Positions 1 to 6,880 of a stretch of 48,318 nucleotides of DNA are shown here, piece by piece. The first letter of the stretch is position 1. Each line of letters begins with the position of its first letter. The notes beneath the pieces are model-generated. The model was not told where the DNA came from. It did no database searches and worked only from the letters and a program-made list of their open reading frames with translations. Made by a program: the position numbers and the translations under genes. The stretch covers positions 1-48,318 of the forward strand of contig NZ_WHNX01000023.1 in the NCBI RefSeq assembly GCF_009362815.1. The letters are read 5' to 3'. This DNA comes from Alkalibaculum sporogenes (GTDB taxonomy: Bacteria > Bacillota > Clostridia > Eubacteriales > Alkalibacteraceae).

Positions 1-4
1 CCAT
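1..4 (-). CDS. Start of a gene running off the left edge
   Basis: Read on the minus strand, an AAGGAG ribosome binding site (plus-strand positions 14-19) is followed nine bases later by ATG at 4-2. Only the start codon and one further base lie in the window, so the product cannot be named. It would be co-oriented with proC and about 95 bases downstream of its stop. This is inferred only from the ribosome binding site and start spacing. Confidence 0.35.
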
Positions 5-97
5 ATTAAAAAACTCCTTACTGGTTTGAATTCATATCTAAATTCTTGCCATTAAAGAGTTATTTTTTACCATAGACACAAAATTTATTACACTACC

Positions 98-898
98 TTA
101 AAGAATTTTGCTTTTTTCCACACAAGTACTAACTGCCTCTATTACGGCATGACGAAACCCACTTGATTCAAGGCTTGCCACTGCTTCGATAGTTGTTCCA
201 CCTGGAGAGCAAACGGCATCTTTTAATTCGCCAGGGTGCATATTAGTCTCAAGTACCATTTTAGCGGCACCTAAAACTGATTGAGAAGCAAAAATATATG
301 CTTGTTTCCTCGGCATGCCATGTAGAACGGCGGCATCTGCTAATGCTTCTATAAACATATATGCATAGGCAGGGGAAGAACCACTTACACCAGTTACTAC
401 ATCCATTAACTTTTCTTCTATAAATTCTAATTTTCCAAAACATTCAAAAATTGTTTTCAATTCATTTTTTTCTTCATTAGTTATCATATCATTAAGACAT
501 ATAGCTGTCATAGCCTCACCCACGAAAGCGGGAGTATTAGGCATAGCTCTTGCTATTTTTATTTTTCGATTAAAACGTTTTTCATTTTGATTAATTTTCT
601 GCCCAGCAGCAATCATTACTATTACTACATTTTCTTTTATTTCATCTTTAATCTGTGCAATGATTTTTTCGTACATATAAGGTTTAACTGAAAGAAAAAT
701 AATATCGCATTCTTTTGCAATCACAAGATTATTTTGTGTAATATGAACACCAAAAGATGATTTCACTTCATCTAAACTTTCTAAAGATGGATTTGAAGCA
801 TAAATACTTGAACTGTGTATAAAATCTTTCTTTATAAGACCACCAATCATCGCTTTTGCCATATTTCCACAACCAATAAAACCAATTTTTTTATCCAT
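98..898 (-). CDS. proC: Pyrroline-5-carboxylate reductase
   Basis: Cytosolic enzyme for the last step of proline synthesis, reducing 1-pyrroline-5-carboxylate to proline with NAD(P)H. The 266-residue length is typical of the family. The N-terminus carries a Rossmann nucleotide-binding motif (IGFIGCGNMAKAMIGGL, residues 6-22). The C-terminal dimerisation/active-site region has the signatures VSGSSPAYAYMFIEALADAA and ELKDAVCSPGGTTIEAVASL. The ATG at 898 is preceded by an AAGGAC-type ribosome binding site. The gene stands apart from proA (18.4 kb); proB was not seen in the window. Confidence 0.96.
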   Translation of the reverse strand: MDKKIGFIGCGNMAKAMIGGLIKKDFIHSSSIYASNPSLESLDEVKSSFGVHITQNNLVIAKECDIIFLSVKPYMYEKIIAQIKDEIKENVVIVMIAAGQKINQNEKRFNRKIKIARAMPNTPAFVGEAMTAICLNDMITNEEKNELKTIFECFGKLEFIEEKLMDVVTGVSGSSPAYAYMFIEALADAAVLHGMPRKQAYIFASQSVLGAAKMVLETNMHPGELKDAVCSPGGTTIEAVASLESSGFRHAVIEAVSTCVEKSKIL

Positions 899-973
899 AT
901 TATTTGAGTCCTTTCTGATTCGTATATTAAAAAACTATTATGTTAATTATAACAGTAATTTCCACGATCACAA

Positions 974-1003
974 ATAAAGTTGTAGGAGTAAGTGAAACTT
1001 TAT
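974..1003 (+). repeat. Possible diverged copy of dispersed AAGTGAAACTTT repeat
   Basis: The noncoding stretch between proC and the permease contains ATAAAGT...GTAGGAGTAAGTGAAACTTTAT. It shares the AGTGAAACTTTAT hairpin core and a GTAGGAG neighbour with the better copies at 13966, 25384 and 27057, but in a rearranged order. It may be a degenerate member of that family, or a chance AT-rich similarity. Confidence 0.35.
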
Positions 1004-1185
1004 TACTATTTTTATAGAAAATAATGGATATTAAACTTGCTATTCAACAATTAGTATATCTGATATAATATTTTAAGCTATTATTTAGTAAAACAGACTA
1101 AAGGGTTAGATGCGAGATTATGGTGAAATGGTATAACTACAAAAATTTTACCTCGCAAGTATGACCAAATGAAAGGAAGAGAATA

Positions 1186-2523
1186 TTGCAAACACTAGAG
1201 AAGAAATATGGATTATGGACATCTATTGCTATGGTTGTGGGTGTTGTAATAGGATCGGGTGTGTTTTTTAAGGCAGACGACGTGCTTACATTAACTGATG
1301 GAAATTTAATATTAGCTTTACTAGCATGGGTAATTGGCGCCATAGCAATGGTTTTTGGAGCTTTAGTTATTGCTGAATTTGCTCAGCGGATAGAGAAGGC
1401 AAATGGACTAGTAGACTATTACGAAACAGCATATGGCAAAAGATTTGGTTACTTAATGGGATGGTTTAATGGGACAATATACTATTCACCACTTTCTGCT
1501 ATATTAGCCTGGATTAGCTCTTTGTATACTTTAGTAATTTTTGGTGTAGCGCAACCAGATAATTCTCCAGTTACATGGATACTAGCTTTTATATATTTAG
1601 TTATGGCGTATATACTTAATTATTACACGCCTATCTTAGCAGGTAAATTTCAAGTAGCTACTACTATTGTTAAGTTAATTCCATTGGGTTTGATTGCAAT
1701 TGTAGGGAGTGTTTTTGGGATAAGAAATGGCATACTTATTGAAAACTTCACTACTGCTTCACAGACAGTAGGAAGTGGTGTTGGTTCATTAGCGTCAGCA
1801 GTTGTTGCAACAGCCTTTGCATACGATGGTTGGATATCTGCTGTAACAATAAATAATGAAATAAAAGATGCAAGAAAGAATTTGCCGAAGGCCTTAGCTA
1901 TAGGTGCTATTATAGTATTTGTAGTGTATGTAACTTATTTTCTTGGAATTGCTGGTGCGCTTAGTACAACAACAATAATTGAACAAGGAGATAATGCAGT
2001 AAACATTGCTGCAAATAATCTCTTTGGAGGTGTAGCAGGTGTTGTACTCTCTGTTTTTGTGGCTATATCATGTTTAGGCACATTAAATGGATTGACAATA
2101 GCATGTATAAGAATGCCTTTTTCACTTGCTATTAGAGGTCAGGGACCTATGCCAAAATTATTAGCTAAAGTCAACAAAAAGACTGAGATGCCAACATATT
2201 CAGTAATATATGCATTTATTTTGTCTATTATATACTTAACGCTATGGTATGGAAGTATAAATAATTGGTTTGGTAGATATGTGGGGATAGACGAGATACC
2301 CATAGTACTTATCTATGGACTATACATATTTTTGTATATTTGGTATATGAGAAACTTTAAGGACTTGAACATTTGGAAGAGATTCTTTATTCCATCTCTC
2401 GCGATTATAGGTTCTTTAATCATTGTGTATGGAGGAATTACAAATCCAAGTATTGGAATATATCTAGTTATATCCATACTAGTTATATTGTCCGGTTTGA
2501 TCTTCTATAAAGATTCAAATTAG
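1186..2523 (+). CDS. APC-superfamily amino acid permease
   Basis: Integral membrane amino-acid/cation transporter of 445 residues. The first membrane segment contains the APC signature VGVVIGSGVFF near residue 19. About twelve hydrophobic segments follow to the C-terminus. The start is a TTG at 1186, preceded by AAAGGAAGAG at good spacing; no in-frame ATG with a better ribosome binding site lies nearby. The substrate cannot be read from sequence. It is divergent from proC and upstream of an FMN-binding lipoprotein on the same strand, about 90 bases apart, so it may be transcribed separately. Confidence 0.88.
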   Translation: MQTLEKKYGLWTSIAMVVGVVIGSGVFFKADDVLTLTDGNLILALLAWVIGAIAMVFGALVIAEFAQRIEKANGLVDYYETAYGKRFGYLMGWFNGTIYYSPLSAILAWISSLYTLVIFGVAQPDNSPVTWILAFIYLVMAYILNYYTPILAGKFQVATTIVKLIPLGLIAIVGSVFGIRNGILIENFTTASQTVGSGVGSLASAVVATAFAYDGWISAVTINNEIKDARKNLPKALAIGAIIVFVVYVTYFLGIAGALSTTTIIEQGDNAVNIAANNLFGGVAGVVLSVFVAISCLGTLNGLTIACIRMPFSLAIRGQGPMPKLLAKVNKKTEMPTYSVIYAFILSIIYLTLWYGSINNWFGRYVGIDEIPIVLIYGLYIFLYIWYMRNFKDLNIWKRFFIPSLAIIGSLIIVYGGITNPSIGIYLVISILVILSGLIFYKDSN

Positions 2524-2614
2524 TTTTTGCATTTGACGAATAGTTTTAGTAGATGTATAATATTTTTGTTAAGTAAAATTTGACAATTACAAATAAAAAA
2601 GAGGTGGATTTTAA

Positions 2615-3100
2615 GTGAAAAAGATTTTAGTATTAATTTTAGCAGGTCTATTAATATTAACCCTTGTAAGTGGATGTGGAGCAAAAGACGAAGATGCAAC
2701 TGCAAAAACCCCTGAAACTCCAGAGGTTAATACGCCAGTAGTGCCAGAAGGTCCCGATACTGCAGCAGATGCTACAGATGGTACATACACAGCTGAAGGT
2801 GAAGCAGATACTTATGGTTGGAAGCACTTTGTTGAATTAGAGATTAGTGAAAAACAAATTACTAGTGTAAACTTTGATTATGAGAATGCTGAGGGTATTA
2901 TGAAGTCTGAAGACGAGGCTTATGCTGCATCAATGGAAGCAACAGGTACTACTCCAGATGTTTTTATACCTGAACTGGAAGCACAGCTTTTAGCAAAACA
3001 AGATATTTCTGCTATTGACGGAGTATCTGGTGCTACACAGTCAACTGAGCACTTTACAGTACTAGTTAAGGAAGCATTAGGTAAGGCAGAAAACAAATAA
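2615..3100 (+). CDS. FMN-binding-domain lipoprotein
   Basis: Secreted, lipid-anchored protein of 161 residues. It has a lipoprotein signal peptide with lipobox LVSGC (Cys at about residue 21) and an acidic Pro/Thr/Glu-rich linker (about 25-60). The following domain resembles the FMN_bind domain of RnfG/NqrC-type proteins. Its motif DGVSGATQST (about residues 137-146) is where the family attaches FMN covalently through the final Ser/Thr. The start is GTG at 2615 behind GAGGTGG. A role in extracytoplasmic electron transfer is likely from the family, but the partner is unknown. A strong terminator follows directly. Confidence 0.85.
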   Translation: MKKILVLILAGLLILTLVSGCGAKDEDATAKTPETPEVNTPVVPEGPDTAADATDGTYTAEGEADTYGWKHFVELEISEKQITSVNFDYENAEGIMKSEDEAYAASMEATGTTPDVFIPELEAQLLAKQDISAIDGVSGATQSTEHFTVLVKEALGKAENK

Positions 3101-3112
3101 TCGATAACTGTG

Positions 3113-3152
3113 CTCAGCTTAGCAACATGTGTTGCTAAGCTGAGGTTTTTTT
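3113..3152 (+). terminator. Intrinsic terminator after the FMN-binding lipoprotein gene
   Basis: A perfect 14-bp stem (CTCAGCTTAGCAAC with GTTGCTAAGCTGAG, loop ATGT) is followed by a run of seven T. It starts 12 bases after the stop codon. Confidence 0.93.
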
Positions 3153-3170
3153 ATTTTTTAAAAATAAAGT

Positions 3171-3199
3171 TTGATAAAATTTAAAATTTGGTGTATACT
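3171..3199 (+). promoter_or_regulatory. Sigma-A-type promoter of the cold-shock gene
   Basis: TTGATA (3171-3176) and TATACT (3194-3199) are separated by exactly 17 bases, each one mismatch from consensus. The predicted transcript would have a leader of about 145 bases before the csp start codon. Long leaders are usual for cold-shock mRNAs, which supports the call. Confidence 0.7.
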
Positions 3200-3352
3200 A
3201 AGCTTACCTTGCATTATTAGTAAAAGAATTATTATAAATGAATTTAGAATTAACTACTTTTAATATCAGCACTACTTATAGATTTTGGTTCTAATGGATG
3301 AATTTTTTTTTACAAGTGATAAAAGGAATTATATTTTCGGAGGTAAGATAGT

Positions 3353-3550
3353 ATGAACGGTACAGTAAAATGGTTTAACTCAGACAAAGGATTTGGTTTT
3401 ATCACTTCAGACGAAGGTAAAGATGTGTTTGCACATTATTCACAAATTCAAAAAGACGGTTTCAAAACTTTAGTAGAAGGCGAAAAAGTTTCTTTCGACG
3501 TAGTTGAAGGCGCTAAAGGCCCACAAGCTGAAAACATTACTAGCCTATAA
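3353..3550 (+). CDS. Cold-shock protein, CspA family
   Basis: A 65-residue single cold-shock domain, a five-stranded beta barrel that binds single-stranded RNA/DNA and acts as an RNA chaperone. The RNP1 motif KGFGFI (residues 13-18) and RNP2-like motif VFAHYS (25-30) are intact, with the opening [17 protein letters not shown] typical of the family. A GGAGG ribosome binding site precedes the ATG. The gene is monocistronic, with its own promoter at 3171-3199, a long leader and a terminator at 3566. Confidence 0.97.
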   Translation: MNGTVKWFNSDKGFGFITSDEGKDVFAHYSQIQKDGFKTLVEGEKVSFDVVEGAKGPQAENITSL

Positions 3551-3565
3551 TTCTTACGAATTATA

Positions 3566-3599
3566 AAGATCTGAGGAATAATCTTCAGATCTTTTTTTT
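3566..3599 (+). terminator. Intrinsic terminator after csp
   Basis: The hairpin AAGATCTGAGGA-ataat-CTTCAGATCTT (one imperfect pair) is followed by seven or more T, 15 bases after the csp stop. Confidence 0.9.
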
Positions 3600-3787
3600 A
3601 TATAAAAAGTCCAACTATATTGCTGATATCAAAACTATACGATACAAAGTAAAGTCATAAAGTTTTTCTTTCATTAGTTTAGATATTTTCAGATGCAATG
3701 TGATTACTTTACATTGTTTTATAAATAGCTAGCAAATGTTTGGAGAATTTAGTATTATTAAAATAAAATAACTTTACGAGGTTAATA

Positions 3788-4774
3788 ATGGAAAATAAAT
3801 ATGAATCATTAGAACTCTCTACACAAATAGTAATTGAGGAAGCTTTAAATCGTGGTGTCGCAGTTGAAATTCTAGACGAAAAAGAGAATTTTATACGTTT
3901 AAGAAAAGGTGATAAAACTGAGTATATCCAGCAAGCAACAAAAACTTCAGCAGATCCTTATATTATCCCATTAATAATGGAAAATAAACAGTTGACAAAG
4001 TTATTGTTAAGTGAGCATTCAATGAGTGTGCCAAAAGGTATTGAGGTAAATTCTTTGAGCCAAGCTATTGAAATTTATCCTTCATTTGAAAATATGAACA
4101 TCGTAATAAAACCAAATACGACTAATTTTGGTAAAGGTGTTTTTATTCTAGATAAAAGTAGTAGTATTACTGAATATAGAAGCTCTGTAATTGAGGCTCT
4201 AAAGTTTGATTCTACTGTACTAATAGAACATTTTATAAAGGGTAAAGAGTATAGATTTCTAATAATAAATAATGAAGTAGTAGCTGTGTTGCATCGTATA
4301 CCTGCCAATGTTATAGGAGATGGACTGCATACTATAGAAGAGTTAGTATTTATAAAAAACCAAAGCCCACTTCGTGGTAAAGGTTATAAAACACCTTTAG
4401 AGAAGATTGAACTTGGAAAAGTTGAAATAGCCCATCTTCAAAAACAGAATATGGATACTAGTACGATACCATCTAATAATAAAATTATCTATCTACGTGA
4501 AAATTCAAATGTGAGTACAGGTGGTGATAGTTTAGATTATACAGATGAGATACACGTTGGGTACAAAGAGATAGCTTTAAAAGCTACATCTATTATTGGG
4601 GCTAAGATCTGTGGAATTGATATTATAATAGAAGATTATAATACTGAACCAAGTAAAGATAATTACTCTATTATAGAACTTAATTTCAATCCAGCTCTGC
4701 ATATGCATAACTATCCTTACCGAGGTAAAAATAGGCATGTCGAAAAGAAGATATTAGATTTATTGGGATTTTAA
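3788..4774 (+). CDS. Stand-alone ATP-grasp ligase resembling the C-terminal half of GshF
   Basis: A 328-residue protein that resembles, over its whole length, the C-terminal ATP-grasp (glutathione synthetase) half of the bifunctional enzyme GshF/GshAB. The recognisable stretches are STQIVIEEALNRGV (residues 11-24), QATKTSADPYIIPLIMENK, KPNTTNFGKGV, GKEYRFLIINNEVVAVLHR, PLRGKGYKTPLEKIELG, YLRENSNVSTGGDS and the metal-binding IIELNFNPALH near the end. The N-terminal glutamate-cysteine ligase half is absent, and none lies nearby. Family knowledge predicts ATP-dependent peptide-bond formation on a gamma-glutamyl-type or other amino-acid substrate; which substrate is unknown. Cyanophycin-synthetase-like ligases are the alternative relatives. 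An ABC-2 exporter pair begins 68 bases downstream. Confidence 0.85.
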   Translation: MENKYESLELSTQIVIEEALNRGVAVEILDEKENFIRLRKGDKTEYIQQATKTSADPYIIPLIMENKQLTKLLLSEHSMSVPKGIEVNSLSQAIEIYPSFENMNIVIKPNTTNFGKGVFILDKSSSITEYRSSVIEALKFDSTVLIEHFIKGKEYRFLIINNEVVAVLHRIPANVIGDGLHTIEELVFIKNQSPLRGKGYKTPLEKIELGKVEIAHLQKQNMDTSTIPSNNKIIYLRENSNVSTGGDSLDYTDEIHVGYKEIALKATSIIGAKICGIDIIIEDYNTEPSKDNYSIIELNFNPALHMHNYPYRGKNRHVEKKILDLLGF

Positions 4775-4842
4775 TTACCATAGATTAGTTTAGAGCTTGC
4801 TACTGATTACTAAACTATAGAACAAATTACAATGGAGGAATT

Positions 4843-5748
4843 ATGCTTAAAATAGATAATGTTTCAAAAACTTATAAAAAAGGGAATAAAGAAGCTCTTA
4901 AAAATATTAATTTAGATATAGGTAAAGGCGAATTCACTGCGTTGTTGGGGCAAAATGGTGCAGGAAAGACAACTTTGATTAATATACTTGCAGGCAATGT
5001 ACAAAAGACTAAAGGAATAGTTACTATTGGAGGATATGATTTAGATAACAACTCCCTAGAAACAAAAAGGATTATAGGGATTGTACCTCAAGAAGTTGGA
5101 CATGATTATGTTTTTACAATTGAAGAGATGCTTAAGAAGCAATCTGGTTATTTTGGTATTAAAAATAATAAAAATTATATTGACGACTTACTTGAAGAAT
5201 TATCTTTAAAGGATAAACGCAAAGTAACGGCAAGAGAACTTTCAGGAGGAATGAAAAGACGTTTGCTCATTGCAAAAGCCTTAGTTCATAAACCTAAAAT
5301 TTTAATATTAGATGAGCCGACTGCTGGAGTAGATATAGAGTTACGAAGATCCATGTACGGATTTCTCAATAAATTACATGGAGAAGGTACTACTATTATT
5401 CTAACTACACACTATATTGAAGAAGCTGAAAAACTATGTAAGCGAATTATAGTTATTGACGACGGGAAAATTATTGAAGATCAACCGAAGGAAAAATTAA
5501 TGGGATTATTTTCGGAAAATACCCGTATTAAGTTTGAGTTTGATTATGATATAAATAGTAGTGATATTGAGTTTCTAGAAGAATATAGCCCAATTATTAA
5601 AGAGAATAGAGAACTGCAAATAAAGGTAAATAAAAGTGATTTATCAAAGGTACTAAGGCTCGTAAGCGAAAGAGGATTAAAATTTGTAGATATAAATGTA
5701 GATAAACCTAAACTTGAAGACATATATTTAAAGTTAATTAGGCATTAG
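4843..5748 (+). CDS. ABC-2-type transporter ATPase
   Basis: Cytosolic nucleotide-binding subunit of an exporter, 301 residues. Walker A is GQNGAGKTT (about 37-45), the signature is LSGGMKRRL and Walker B is ILILDEPTAGVD, followed by the H-loop TTH. A C-terminal extension of about 90 residues resembles the regulatory tail of YadG/NodI/DrrA-type ATPases. GGAGG precedes the ATG. Its stop is 8 bases before the permease gene, so the two are one operon. It may also be co-transcribed with the upstream ATP-grasp gene. Confidence 0.93.
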   Translation: MLKIDNVSKTYKKGNKEALKNINLDIGKGEFTALLGQNGAGKTTLINILAGNVQKTKGIVTIGGYDLDNNSLETKRIIGIVPQEVGHDYVFTIEEMLKKQSGYFGIKNNKNYIDDLLEELSLKDKRKVTARELSGGMKRRLLIAKALVHKPKILILDEPTAGVDIELRRSMYGFLNKLHGEGTTIILTTHYIEEAEKLCKRIIVIDDGKIIEDQPKEKLMGLFSENTRIKFEFDYDINSSDIEFLEEYSPIIKENRELQIKVNKSDLSKVLRLVSERGLKFVDINVDKPKLEDIYLKLIRH

Positions 5749-5756
5749 GAGGTACG

Positions 5757-6533
5757 ATGAAAGCATTTTACAATAGATATGGATTTATGACCCTTTTAAC
5801 TCGAGAGATTCATAGATTCACTAAGGTTTCTATACAAACAATTTTAGCACCATTATTATCAAATATACTGTATTTAGCAATTTTCGGCGCTATGCTTCAA
5901 ACTAGAGAAGTTGGAATTGATGGGGTAAGTTTTTTAAATTTCTTAGTTCCAGGTTTGACTACAATGGGAGCACTAATGGCAGCATTTCAAAATCCAGCAT
6001 TTTCATTAATAGCTCAGAAGTTTCAAAGTACTATTCAAGACTTAAATAGTTATCCTATATCTGATGTTGAAAAATCTTTAGCATTCATACTTGGAGGTAC
6101 ATTTAGAGGTTTTTTAGTTGGCATATTAACTTATACTGCTACGATTCCATTTGTAGGAAGTCAAATAAGCAATCCAATATTATTCTTTTTTTCTATTTGT
6201 GTTACTTCCTTTATTTTTGCATCTGTGGGACTTGTATGTGGACTTATACTTGATAATTTCGAAAAGATGAATTTTGCACTAGCTATTGTTATAACTCCTT
6301 TATCTTATTTAGGAGGCGTATTTTTTGAGGTGTCAAAACTACCGGGAATATTATCGTACATAGGTTTGATTAATCCAATATATCCCTTAGTAAATATAAC
6401 TAGGTATGCATATTTAGGAATTTATGAAGGGAATATATGGGTTCATGGGATAATGGCGTTAATATTTCTATCTGTTGCGTTTATTACTTCGCTGATTATA
6501 TTCAGAAAAGGGATAGGAATTAAGACTCGGTAA
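5757..6533 (+). CDS. ABC-2-type transporter permease
   Basis: Membrane subunit of 258 residues with about six hydrophobic helices. It carries the late ABC-2 signature FALAIVITPLSYLGGVFFEV (about residues 178-197), as in YadH/NodJ-type permeases. AGGAGG lies immediately upstream of the ATG and the ATPase gene ends 8 bases earlier. The exported substrate is unknown. A product of the neighbouring ATP-grasp ligase is a possibility, inferred from position only. Confidence 0.9.
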   Translation: MKAFYNRYGFMTLLTREIHRFTKVSIQTILAPLLSNILYLAIFGAMLQTREVGIDGVSFLNFLVPGLTTMGALMAAFQNPAFSLIAQKFQSTIQDLNSYPISDVEKSLAFILGGTFRGFLVGILTYTATIPFVGSQISNPILFFFSICVTSFIFASVGLVCGLILDNFEKMNFALAIVITPLSYLGGVFFEVSKLPGILSYIGLINPIYPLVNITRYAYLGIYEGNIWVHGIMALIFLSVAFITSLIIFRKGIGIKTR

Positions 6534-6647
6534 GTAATAATTAGAAAAATCTCAAAATAAGAAACTTAAACTTAACAGTTAAACTAAGCGAATGAAATGT
6601 ACTTTCGAGGTTAGACTAATATCAAATTTTTATAAGGAGATGTTAGT

Positions 6648-6782
6648 ATGACCAAAGATAGTCAACCAGATAAAAAAGAAGTAAGGAAAAAAAAGAGCAA
6701 AGGCCAGACACCAATAACGGCTGAAGCACAAAATCACAATAAAAATGCTAAAAAGCAATCTATAGAGAATAACGATGTTTAA
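6648..6782 (+). CDS. Small basic hydrophilic protein, unknown function
   Basis: An open reading frame of 44 codons with a strong ribosome binding site (AAGGAGATG, 6633-6641) seven bases from the ATG. The product is rich in Lys, Asn and Gln, begins MTKDSQPDKKEVRKKKSKGQ, and has no membrane segment or cysteine. The charge and size recall minor spore-core or small nucleic-acid-binding proteins, but I recognise no family. The ribosome binding site and good codon phase are the reasons for listing it. Confidence 0.6.
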   Translation: MTKDSQPDKKEVRKKKSKGQTPITAEAQNHNKNAKKQSIENNDV

Positions 6783-6880
6783 AAAAAAGTGTGATTAATC
6801 AAATTGCAAGAAGAGTCTTAGACCTAAGTGAAAATTAAATCTCAAGGTCTAATGGCTCGTTTTCAGGAGCGGAGGATTCT

